From: Berberis thunbergii
Taxonomy: Eukaryota > Streptophyta > Magnoliopsida > Ranunculales > Berberidaceae
NCBI GenBank assembly: GCA_003290165.1
Contig: QNQO01000223.1
Coordinates: 806,001 to 870,000, forward strand
Direction: 5' to 3'
DNA: 64,000 nucleotides
The position numbers and the translations under genes are program-made. Positions 1-8,879 of this stretch are shown here, one piece after another (the first letter of the stretch is position 1; the number at the start of each line of letters is the position of its first letter). The notes below the pieces were generated by a model. That model was not told the DNA's origin, made no database searches, and saw only the letters and a list, made by a program, of their open reading frames with translations.

Positions 1-626
1 CTAGGGTAATCCGGGTGGTGAGCCCTCAGCCGAATAATCTGAGCCAAGAGTTTAGCATATGTAGCATTTTAGGTGGATAGTAGAATGACATGTGACCAGC
101 GTGTTGACGTATCAACCAACACCATAAAGTATCTAAATGGTCTGCAAGTTGGTTGGATAGGTCCACAAATATCCCCTTGAATTCGCTATAAAAATGGGAT
201 GGACTCTTTAGAAATCTTTGCATAGGACGGTCTTATTCCTAATTTTCCCAAGGAACAGCCTTTGCTGAACGAGCGAGCTGCGTGCATGGCAGCACCCCTT
301 AGTGCGGCGGCGGTGGCGGCTGCACCCCTTGGTGTGGCAGGCCGTGGACCAACGTTGGTCAACCGAAGTGGATTCCTTTTAGTGCTTCGGGTAGCTCGAA
401 AGAATTGATGTCTTGCACAATGCAAAGTGAACAAAATTAGTGTTTCTGAGCTCATGCTTCTAAGAAACAGATATCCATGGAACTGGATTAGAATGAACCT
501 CGAAGTTTCAAACAATGGTCGTGAACGGTCATCGTTCAATGCTACATGAACTGCCATAGTTCGGAGCGAATACCATAGTTCAAGCTTCACGAACTGCCAT
601 AGTTCGGAGCGAATGCGAACCCCCAC
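1..626 (-). pseudogene. Ty1/copia pol fragment (pre-integrase/integrase), copy A
   Basis: Read on the minus strand with frameshifts, this shows the GAG-pre-integrase to integrase junction of a plant copia polyprotein. A CSLGKLG-RPSYAKISKES stretch (about 215-270) is followed by a DTSTRW-like integrase start near 100-140. The upstream part is replaced by unrelated sequence rich in short repeats (about 290-610). It is the left-truncated counterpart of 12540-14034 in copy B. It has no intact catalytic triad and is a dead relic. Confidence 0.7.
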
Positions 627-2550
627 TGGAATTTAAATTAATTCAGAAAAGCTATAAATTAATACATATCATCATAACATGTATAATAGAGTGATTCAGT
701 CAATGTAAGAGACAACAAAAGGGTGTTTTTCATACCAATTTTTTTTTTTACTTGAATCCGGGATCAGCATATTGAATTTGATTTTCCAAACAAATTTACT
801 TGAAAAGAGAAAGGTGCTGGAAATTCAGGGAAACAACAAATAAACGTAAACACTCTCTTGAAGTTTTCAATTCATCAAAAGCCAACTGCAAACAATGCAA
901 AGAATGGACAAAGGCTTTATTTATAACCAATCAAAGAAACCTTAATTGCTTAATCAAAGCCTTAACCTTAACTTACTTTAATGATCTCTACTCTACAACT
1001 AAACTATTGAAAACAATAAAGTGGTGGCGATTAACTGAAAATAAAATAAATCTATGTGGAGTTTCATTCAATTCAAGTCAAGTTACAATGGTGGCTCTAG
1101 GCCTTATTTATAACATAATTCAGCTTGTTAAGCAAACAATCAACACCTAATCGTTACGGGAGCCTTAGTCCCAATTATTACCTATGGGCTTACTACAGCG
1201 CAGCCCATCTACTCAAGAAACAAAATTAAAATTTATACTGAATTTACACTAATCTAATTTATTGTACTGGCTTGAATACTCCACTATCCATGATATTGAT
1301 TAAGAAATAACAATCCTCAACTTTTACTGTTAAACTTTTAAGTGGATATAATTCCTGAAATAGCCTATGAAAAGTATATTGTGTTTCTCAACTGACGATT
1401 TCCATACATATTTTGTGAAACTGACGATTTCCAATTGCTCGCTAAACAGTGAAAGTTATATTATAAAGAAAACTGATGAGCTCTGGACAGGAGCCACTAC
1501 TGTTAAAAGCAATGCTTACAAATTATGTCTTTGTATGTATGGAATACTTCAATTACTAAAGAATAACAATAAAATAATAGTAAATTAATATTTAAAAGCA
1601 AATTAATCGATAAAATATAAAACTAAAAAGTCTCATTCAACTGCTAGTTAGGTACCTTGGTTTGTGATGGAAATCGTTGCATCAGTAAAACAAAAAGAGA
1701 ATATAAAGTTGCTCAAGTAAAGAAAACCTACAGATAATGCAATACCAGAGCCCAGATAGGATAGGCTAGCAATATAATGATTCCAATTGGGTTTGAGATA
1801 CCAATGCTCCGAGTAAAAGAATTTCTGAAACTGCTAACGACGAATAATGTTTGCGTGGGGATTTTTCTTAATAGCAGCTAGGGTTAGGGCTCGTGTTGAA
1901 AGTAACATAAAGAAAACAAAAGACAAGAGTAGGGAGGAAAACAGAGAGTTATATTTTTCATTGATATGAGCCTCTATATATAGAGGTAGCAATTACATAG
2001 TATCCCAATTTGAAACAAGATAGAAAACCTATGACAATAAGGAATTTAAATTCTACTCCATAACAAAGAAGACACCCTTCCTCGTTTGGACTAGTCACAC
2101 AATCCTAGTTTAACTACAACACTACACAATGTTATTAACCAAGCTTACTACCCCAACTGCATGTGTTTTGTTTTATGAATGCCCTCTGATTTCTCTCAGC
2201 CGGCCCATAGATGTTAGACAGTAAATAGTTGCATTAAAAGTTGTTGGAGATGTTGGCTGGAGTTGAGCGTGCAAATTTAATCCCACATCGGTTCAGGTGC
2301 TTTATCATGTGAAGTTAAGAAGATTGGACATGTCTCTCATTATGGCAAGGCCAATCTCCACCTTGGCGAGACTTGAGCCTACCTTGGCCTAGGGTAAGCC
2401 CTAGCTCAACTCTCACGTGTGAGGTTTTTACTAATTGGGTACATGTCCAATACGTAATCCCATATGTTAACTTTTAAATGTAATCGTGACACACAAATCA
2501 TAAGTCATCTTGTAAGGATTCTTTCAGTTAGACACAATTTGACCAACTGC
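627..2550. other. Non-coding spacer of copy A
   Basis: AT-rich and without a credible gene; the short ORFs are not conserved as proteins between copies. A stretch at 2230-2460 resembles a TRIM-type LTR fragment (a CCCACATCGG motif, then a fixed-spacing GGTTTTTACTAATTGGGTAC motif), and a related block recurs at 6130-6540. The corresponding copy B sequence is 14283-16080. Confidence 0.6.
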
Positions 2551-2584
2551 CTATGAGAAGGAGCAGGTCTAGCATGAGTGATAT

Positions 2585-2712
2585 GAGGCAGTCAAGATAG
2601 CCAAGAATACTGCCTATGAATCACATCAGGAATCGTAGTCTTTAGCTACAAAGATTAATCCCTTTGGAGAATGTAGGCAAGTCATCCTTGGTTACCAAAC
2701 AAGACCCTTAAT
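2585..2712 (-). ncRNA. MIR169: MIR169 precursor A1
   Basis: Plant MIR169 foldback on the minus strand. The mature 21-mer is the complement of 2674-2694 and reads TAACCAAGGATGACTTGCC then TA, so canonical G3 is A3. The star arm is the complement of about 2598-2614 and pairs across most of the 21-mer, with a G:U opposite the AAGGAT core. The loop is about 60 nt. miR169 is known to load AGO1 and direct cleavage of NF-YA (HAP2) mRNAs. A TATA element for this strand lies at 2791-2798. A position-3 change lies in the seed region and may alter targeting. The foldback is certain by family; expression is unknown. Confidence 0.82.
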
Positions 2713-2790
2713 CTTCATGTAAGACCTCTCTTTCCTAGTACACACATATTGCTCTATCAGTTATACTGATCTTCCTTCCTAATGCCTCTC

Positions 2791-2798
2791 TATATATA
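2791..2798 (-). promoter_or_regulatory. TATA element for MIR169 A1
   Basis: TATATATA on the minus strand, about 100 bp upstream of the A1 mature arm. It is kept at the same place in copy B (16343-16350) and aligns with the A2 element in the local tandem repeat. Conserved position makes it the likely core promoter; a start site would fall near 2760-2770. Confidence 0.6.
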
Positions 2799-2984
2799 GA
2801 TTTATCCACCCACCCCATGCACATTTAGGTGTCCGCAATAACGAATATGTTCTTGTGATATGTATGACACAGAGTCTGCAGCATGTACAGAGATGTTCAT
2901 CTTTGATTCCTCTCGACGTTGTCAATGGGGCTTGATAATTTGACAATCGAATGCCTATGAAAAGGTGCAGGTCTAGCATGAGTG

Positions 2985-3121
2985 ATAAGAGAGTCAAATT
3001 AGCCAAGGAGAGTGCCTATCAAGCACCATCAGGATACATAAGAATCTCTAGCTACAAGAGATTATTGGGTCCCATTGGAGAATGTCGGCAAGTCATCCTT
3101 GGCAGCCAAGCAGACTCTCTA
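2985..3121 (-). ncRNA. MIR169: MIR169 precursor A2 (GCCGA type)
   Basis: Minus-strand foldback. The mature 21-mer (complement of 3085-3105) reads CTGCCAAGGATGACTTGCCG then A. It differs from the classic CAGCC...GCCGA form only at position 2 (A to T). The star arm is the complement of about 3000-3016. The lower stem is extended by a matching GAGAGTC on both sides. It is the only mature type here ending in GCCGA, so the array encodes at least two miR169 classes. Its own TATA-like element lies at 3188-3197. Confidence 0.85.
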
Positions 3122-3187
3122 TCTTCATATAAGCCCTCTCTTTCTGATGACACATGCTGCTTTATAACACCACTCTTCCTCTCAATA

Positions 3188-3197
3188 CTAAATATAG
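3188..3197 (-). promoter_or_regulatory. TATA-like element for MIR169 A2
   Basis: CTATATTTAG on the minus strand, about 85 bp upstream of the A2 mature arm. It holds the same relative position as the A1 element and is retained in copy B at 16740-16749. Confidence 0.5.
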
Positions 3198-3330
3198 ATC
3201 TCTCCATCCACCACATGAACATTTAGGTGTCCACAATATGGAATATGTTCCTATGATATGTATGACACAGAATCAGCATGTACATAGATGTTCATCTTCC
3301 TCTCAACGTTGCCACTAGGGCTTTATAATA

Positions 3331-3950
3331 AAGAATGTTAATGAACAGAAAGCAAAAAATCAAATAAAGCTGTCTAATCCCTTGGGGATAGCCAGCCATT
3401 GACATGCTGGTTGACAACTTGAGTTGTAAAGGTTTAGTTTGACCGTTTAACTTCTCAAAGGCTGTGTCTATCCATAAAATGTTTCATATCACCATATAGT
3501 GCAGAGATTTGCACATTTTTATGGAATAGTTTCAGTAACCCTGCTATTGATTGTCTTGACGGAAGACCAAATTCAAATTGATGCTTCAGTAAGACAGGGC
3601 AAAGAAATGAACCCAATTTTTTTTTTACAAGGATCCACATATAATGATTACCACATCACCTTTCGAACCAACTCTTAATGTTTAGAGCTATTAGCTTCAT
3701 AATATTTTTCTATCATTGAATCAAAACATATTAAAAAAATGAGAAAAGTAATTTTGGAAGGCATCATATCCAACAGTATATGTATTCCTATCTTGGCATC
3801 TAAAAGATTGAATTAAAAGTCTGTTTTTCGAGATGAGATAAGAAACCCAAGTGAGGTGAGATGATAACTATAAGGAAACTTAATTAGGACACCCATCTCA
3901 TCTTCAAAGGAAACTTAATGATATCAATCTCATCTTCCTGTACATCAATC
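3331..3950. promoter_or_regulatory. Intergenic region between divergent MIR169 units, copy A
   Basis: It separates minus-strand A1/A2 from the plus-strand trio. No ORF is supported. Compared with copy B (16883-17654) and C (39060-39148), copy A has lost about 150 bp near 3785. B keeps that segment (17336-17485) and C keeps part of it. It is the probable shared divergent regulatory region, ending in the TATA box at 3951. Confidence 0.5.
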
Positions 3951-3960
3951 TATAAATAGA
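3951..3960 (+). promoter_or_regulatory. TATA box of plus-strand MIR169 trio, copy A
   Basis: TATAAATAGA is followed by a conserved GGCTCTTGCATTGGAGAAC motif at the expected start-site distance. The same pair precedes every plus-strand trio: 17655 and 28113 in copy B and 44102 in copy C. Conservation across four copies is the main support. The first mature miR169 lies about 98 bp downstream. Confidence 0.75.
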
Positions 3961-4032
3961 GGCTCTTGCATTGGAGAACCAGGGCATGGAGTGTAGTACA
4001 TCAATCTATAAATGGGAGTCTCACATGAAGAT

Positions 4033-4158
4033 GTAGAGTCATGATGGGTAGCCAAGGATGATTTGCCTAATATCCACAAAAGGGTCTCGCCATGTACGGA
4101 CTCAATGTGCCTAATGTGGTTCACAGGCGGTCTCCTTGGCTAACCCAACTGTCTCTTA
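4033..4158 (+). ncRNA. MIR169: MIR169 precursor A3
   Basis: First member of the plus-strand trio. The mature 21-mer at 4049-4069 matches the canonical form except C14 to T (GATGATTTGCC). The star arm, AGGCGGTCTCCTTGGCTAA, lies at 4125-4143. The T14 can wobble-pair with the star strand. The stem base has GATGGG where copy B has GTTGGG; B pairs better, so A3 carries one weakening stem change. It probably shares a primary transcript with A4 and A5. Confidence 0.83.
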
Positions 4159-4254
4159 ATCATCGTGCAAGACTGTCTTTTCTTTAATTCCCTAAAGCCA
4201 TACAAACATGCAGGATCAATAATGCATGAAGATGGAATGAAGGCCTTACATGAT

Positions 4255-4394
4255 GATGAAGAATCGTGTTTGGTAGCCAAGGATGACTTGCCTACATTCT
4301 GCAAAAGGGTCACACTCTCCCTTGTGGCCTTTATTATGTCCCTGATGTGGTCATTAGGCAGTCTCCTTGGCTAATCTAACCGTTTCTTATTCCT
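4255..4394 (+). ncRNA. MIR169: MIR169 precursor A4 (canonical mature)
   Basis: The mature strand at 4274-4294 reads TAGCCAAGGATGACTTGCC then TA, the canonical plant miR169 sequence. The star GGCAGTCTCCTTGGCTAA is at 4357-4374. The arms pair almost without interruption from the GTTTGG base through the mature strand, with one bulge near GATGACT. It is the middle gene of the trio, about 200 bp after A3 and before A5. This is the strongest precursor in copy A. Confidence 0.92.
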
Positions 4395-4476
4395 CATGCA
4401 AGGCTCTCTTTTCTTTCCTAAAAGCTATACATGCAGACCAACAATGAATGACGATGAAATGTGGATCTTACATGAA

Positions 4477-4602
4477 GATGAAGAGTCATTTTGGTAGCCA
4501 AGGATGACTTGCCCATATTGTCAAAGTGGTCATCTCGTCCCTGACCCTAATGTGGTTCATTGGCAGGATCTCCTTGGCTAACCTGGCTGACTCTTTTCTC
4601 TC
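4477..4602 (+). ncRNA. MIR169: MIR169 precursor A5 (GCCCA type)
   Basis: The mature strand at 4495-4515 is TAGCCAAGGATGACTTGCC then CA, a 3'-end variant. The star, GGCAGGATCTCCTTGGCTAA, is at 4562-4581. Matching GAGTCA/TGACTC segments extend the lower stem. It is the third and last member of the trio. The ends differ from A4 only at position 20, which should matter little for targeting. Confidence 0.88.
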
Positions 4603-6114
4603 ATGCTAGATCCTTGTTTCTCAGATCTATGTACAAGGAAATGTATAGAACTTTTGAACAAGTTTTGAAAATTGATGATAAATCAAATATGACTCTCATC
4701 GCGCGATCATACCCGTGACAAAGATCATCTATTACGAGGATCCAAGTATTTTAGTTCAGGCATGACTCGTAAAGCTCGGAAAGACAGGTCCAACCATTAA
4801 AGCCCAAAATGGACCTTCAGAACGTAATCAGAGGCTCGAATCCAAACCCAATGAGACTCTTCCTTTAAGAGGAAAGACGTCACGAATGAGACGAGTCATG
4901 GCGGGAATCACTCCCCCAAGGACGTATCTCCATGAAGGAGGAGACTGTTACAAAGAACATCTCCCCTCATCACGCCCCACATGCTTAAGTCACGCAGAGA
5001 ATTAATAACGAACATTATATAAGGTAATGGAAACACTCGACAAAGGTATGCAATTTTTTAACTGAACTCTGTCCAGATTTTGTCTTCTCCCAAATATTTA
5101 TTGATTTAAGCATCAAAGTGCATTCGAACCACAAAACTTGTAGTCTTTGGCAATTTAACCCTTGTTTTGCAAGTCAGATCACCAGGAGACCAAATTTGGA
5201 CGCATCATCACAAATAACATTCCAAATAGTAAGGAATGCATTACTAATGTTGCAATGTAGAGATTGGGAATTTTATATCCAACCTGGATCCAGCTACATT
5301 TATGCATGACAAGCACACCAAAGCCAAAGCCAGAAATTGAATTCCTTTAGTGATTCAAATTTAAGTTTTGAGTCGTACTTAATGTTAATTTATTCAAACA
5401 ATTAATATGTAGTTGAAAGTGTATTTTGTTCACTTATTTTGTCTAGATATAGTTGAATCTGCAATATTTAATTGATAGATAGCGGAGATTATTTACGATG
5501 ACCAAACCTATAGAAATAAGAAAAGCTTATTACTTTCGATCATACAAATTGGCAATTTGCCCGAAGCATCTTCAAATATATACATTCTTAACTCCTCAGT
5601 GTACGAGCTAGGAATGATTTCTATAAATTCAGTGGTCAGATAGAGTAGAGAGGTGCAAGATGATCTGTTGCCCTATAGGTTTGCCGAAAATTGTGCATGA
5701 TCTAGTTGTCCATGGAGTGTTTATGTCCTTCAGATATGAGTATGCAATCTGTTTGCTACCTGCAGCCACACCTTGTTTTTAACCAGAGTAGGCTGCAATG
5801 ACCTTTCCTTTCTCGTTTCCTAGAATTGCTCCATAGCCTCTTCACATCCCCTTCATAGATCCATCTGAGTTTGCTTTGATCCTGCCCGGTCGGTTTTTCC
5901 CAAGTGTATTTGGTAACTAGTTTGTTTTGAGAAAAACAGTATCTATTCTCCATGCATGCAATAAGTTGTCAACAGTAATTGTCCTCTACTCCTTTACTTT
6001 AATCTCCACAGAAGAAGCTTTGAATATCTCCTCCACAATCTTATTAACCAAGTTTATGCCAACTGCATGCGTCCTGTTTTCTGAATGCCCTCTGATTTCT
6101 CTCAGCCCATATAT
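4603..6114. other. Non-coding spacer, copy A
   Basis: No gene is recognised. The sequence is shared with B (18307-20134). B carries about 180 extra bp at 19049-19230 between short GAATTCC-type flanks, and other small indels. The short ORFs do not resemble known proteins. Confidence 0.6.
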
Positions 6115-6119
6115 GTTAG
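6115..6119. other. Empty site of the copia element
   Basis: Copy A reads ATATGTTAGATAG without interruption. In copy B the same GTTAG is duplicated at 20135-20139 and 25444-25448 around the 5.3-kb copia element. The element therefore inserted into B after the A/B duplication. Confidence 0.9.
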
Positions 6120-6536
6120 ATAGTAGATAGTTTGCATTAAAAGTTGTTGGAGATGTTGGATCGAGTTGAGCATGTAATTTAATCTCACATAGATTAAGGA
6201 TCTACATCATGTGAAGTTAATAAGAGTTCTCTACTTTGGCGAGACTTGAGTCTACCCTAGCCAAGGTAAAGCTCCACTTCGGCACTAGGGTGTATGGTTT
6301 TTACTAATTGAGGTTTACCACCCTCAAAAGGCATTGTTGTTATTAAGTACATACTTGAGCCAACATCTCCACCTTAGCAAGACTTAGCCTACCCTGGCTC
6401 GGGATAAGCTCTACCTCAACGTGACTCTAACAATTATAAGGATATTGTGCCCAACTTAAACACCTGCGGCTCCCAAGTGTGGGGTTTTTACAAATTGGGT
6501 GCTACTGCCCCTAAAAGGCATTGTCCCTATTGAGTA

Positions 6537-6540
<4 letters not shown>

Positions 6541-6567
<27 letters not shown>

Positions 6568-6762
6568 GAAGAACATCCAATTTATTCAAATAAAAAATCA
6601 CGCCCGAAGGCTATATGACTTACCCAAAAGGGATAACTAAAAAGCCGAAACAAAGCCTTACAAAAGATAGGATGCACCAATACAAGCCTAGGCAAGATCA
6701 GTCTTTGTACCTTTTGGTTACTGTCCTAGCCCTATTGGATTTTCGGGGACAAATGCTGATAT
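6541..6762 (-). mobile_element. 5'-truncated LINE 3' end inserted in copy A
   Basis: On the minus strand this reads the last ORF codons (a SICPRKSNR-like basic tail ending KRYKD and a stop), a 3' UTR with the CATATAGCCTTCGGGCGTG motif, then a run of about 27 A (seen as T at 6541-6567). It matches the 3' end of the LINE at 34127-36752. The equivalent copy B site (25869-25991) keeps about 123 bp that are missing here, so the insertion came with a target deletion. Confidence 0.88.
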
Positions 6763-6970
6763 CTTTGGGCCCAAGGTCCGCACGGTTTTAAAATGCGTAG
6801 TACTTTTTAGATTCAAACTCGTACATATATAGCATATCATCATTCCGCACTCAGGCAATGTGAGACTATGATCTCTCCTTTATAGTTTGCCAACAATTTT
6901 GAGATCCATGAGCTCTTGGGCTTCTCCCTTACCCCCCTCCTCAAGTCCGCTCTTAGTGGAATGTAGCATA
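6763..6970. repeat. Solo TRIM-like LTR remnant, copy A
   Basis: CTTTGGGCCCAAGGTCCGCACGG, TTTTAAAATGCG, ACATATATAGC and GGCAATGTGAGACTATG occur in the same order as in the TRIM LTRs at 57.3-58.3 and 62.8-63.8 kb. The LTR start is missing because of the LINE insertion. The intact copy is in B at about 25956-26200. Confidence 0.7.
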
Positions 6971-7479
6971 ATCATTCTCTACATCAGATCAATACTTCCA
7001 AAAGTGTATTCATACAATAAAGGAAGCTTCAATCAATTTGATCAAGATGGACAACTTTGTGATGGTTCCACATGACTGCTGTACAAAGTATTTTACTTAT
7101 TACTTATTTTATGTGATACTCTTTGCTTTGAACTGATGCTGGCAGTATTCAGTATTTTGATCAGGCTTGATGTATGGTCAAATATATGGAGGAAGGAGCT
7201 ATAATATTTTGTGCTTCGGTGATCATTTTGAATGCATTATGGGGTGTGTTGGTGTATTATGTTTCTCAGATTGTCTTGAGTTTAACTAGAATATGAACAA
7301 CCAAACACAAATAAAATTCGCAATCATCATGAATTAATTATAAAATTTGTTACAAATGAACTTCTACCTTCATCTCTATACTTCATTGCAACATTTTCTT
7401 CAAACTTCTCTCAAGTAAAACTTCACAATCACGACAACCTCCATGGATTGTTCCTACAACTATAACTTCCAGCAGGCCC

Positions 7480-7600
7480 CTTATTGGATCCCCCTGTGAC
7501 AGTCTTTTGCCCGACGCTCAGCCTCACCACATTTGAAGCAAGCACCCTGATTAGTTGGTGTAGTAGAACTCGAACCTCCATATGATCAATGCATTCTTTT
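7480..7600 (-). pseudogene. gag zinc-knuckle remnant, copy A
   Basis: The minus strand encodes CFKCGEAERRAKDCHR (7499-7540 plus flank), a CCHC knuckle whose GH is mutated to ER. A Ser/Thr-rich linker precedes it and a stop follows soon after. It is a small decayed retroelement gag piece, also present at 26728-26769 in B and, more eroded, near 38280-38350 in C. Confidence 0.6.
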
Positions 7601-7944
7601 AGCTAGATCTAGCCATTCAAATCCTTGCAACAACTTGAAAAAGTTTCTGCTTGGGTTCTTCTCTATAGTAGAGCGCAATAAATTATAGCTGATAAATTGT
7701 TACCAAGTAAAAGTACGTTTATGTTTTATAGCAAACTTTCTTACAAGATATTCATTAATCACTCTTAACTAAACCGCTTATCCTACAACCCATATGCACA
7801 TAACAACTAGACTGCAATGCGTAATCCCATATGTTAACTTTTAATTGTAATCGTGACATACAAACCATAAGTCAACAACAACAACAAACAAAAGAAGAAA
7901 AAAAAAAGAATTCTTTCAATTAGACAAAATCTGACCAACAATCA

Positions 7945-8062
7945 AATGCCTATGAGACTGCCAGTCTATGAATCATATCAGGAATCAGTCTTTAGCTACA
8001 AAGATTGATCCCTTTGGAGAATGTAGGCAAGTCATCCTTGGCTACCAAACAAGACCCTTTAT
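7945..8062 (-). ncRNA. MIR169: Broken MIR169 precursor A6
   Basis: The canonical mature sequence survives on the minus strand (complement of 8024-8044). Compared with its copy B partner (27200-27330), the star-strand core TTAGCTAAGG is deleted, leaving only GAGACTGCC. The upstream promoter region is gone because gypsy sequence starts at 8084. The foldback should not form properly and transcription is unlikely. It is best regarded as a MIR169 pseudogene. Confidence 0.75.
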
Positions 8063-8879
8063 CTTCATGCAAGACCTCTTTTTCCGAAGTCCCAGGTTCG
8101 TCCGTTTCGCCGGATCGAGTGTGTGAGTTGGAAGTATCTGGTTGTGGCTTGTTGCGTGACCCCTGGTTGTCGATTTTGTACTCCCGCAAACCATATTTGA
8201 GGGTTGTGTTTGCGGGATCATGGTTTTGCTTGCAAGCTGCTTGCTTTAGACTGTTCGTGCTGCTTATGTGGTCGGACAATTTAAGCAAGTCATTACTCCA
8301 TGTTGATCAGATGCCTTCAGTATGCAGTCTTTTGTATCCGCCTCAGGGCGTTTGTAATATGTAGCCTTTTGTATCTGCCTCAAGGTGTCTGTTGTTACAT
8401 CTTTCCAATAATCAACAGAGTTTGTTTTCGCAATTCTTCATTTTATTTCTTAAATGACTGCAAATCACATAAGTCTTTTAAGAACTAAAACATAATATTG
8501 ACTATGGAAAGGGAAACAAATAACTTAAAGCAAACTAACTGTTGACGGAGAGAAATTGATCATGGCCTTGAAGTGAATTCGGGTTGCTCTCGCAGATCAT
8601 TTAGCAGACTGTTGAGGTGTTACATAGGTTACTGAAGAGTAAACCTTGTAGAAGGGCGGATCTTCTCGCCGACGGAATGTCGGGGATGTGTTTCTGCTTG
8701 CCGAGTACTTTTTCGTCTCGTTGGGTGGAAGACCTCATTATTCATGTCTTGCTCGAAAGTGTTGTCCCTGCCGTCGTTTGGCCTGGCACTGGGTCAGCCT
8801 GCTCTACAGGATGTAGCTGAATCTAAGAGCATACTATCTGTTTCAGTTAGGCGTAGTGCCAGCCTCGTGTCGTAGATTG

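Larger units (their letters stand above)
2551..3330. repeat. Local tandem duplication of a minus-strand MIR169 gene
   Basis: Two units of about 370-400 bp (about 2551-2930 and 2951-3330) share order and sequence: a CCTATGARAAGG start, star arm, loop, mature arm, a pyrimidine-rich stretch, a TATA element, and a TATGACACAGAGTC-like block. Each unit therefore duplicates a whole small gene with its promoter. The same pair exists in copy B at about 16103-16880. Confidence 0.85.
1..8083. repeat. Segmental duplication copy A (MIR169 unit)
   Basis: This segment matches 13441-27345 (copy B) in the same orientation. Position 1 aligns with 13441 and 2951 with 16503. Long stretches, for example about 2660-3780 against 16210-17330, look almost identical by eye, so the duplication is young. 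Copy A lacks the copia element and the MULE MITE present in B. It carries a private LINE insertion at 6541-6762. It ends abruptly at 8083, where gypsy sequence starts. The left end lies outside the window. No percent identity was computed. Confidence 0.93.

Noticed and set aside
2951..3226. 91-codon ORF on the strand opposite MIR169 A2, also in copy B
   Set aside because: It is the antisense of the foldback and its promoter; identity between copies reflects recent duplication, not selection on protein.
4165..4374. 69-codon ORF overlapping MIR169 A4, duplicated in copy B (17869-18078)
   Set aside because: It is conserved only because the microRNA hairpin is conserved. The frame crosses mature and star arms and has no protein features.
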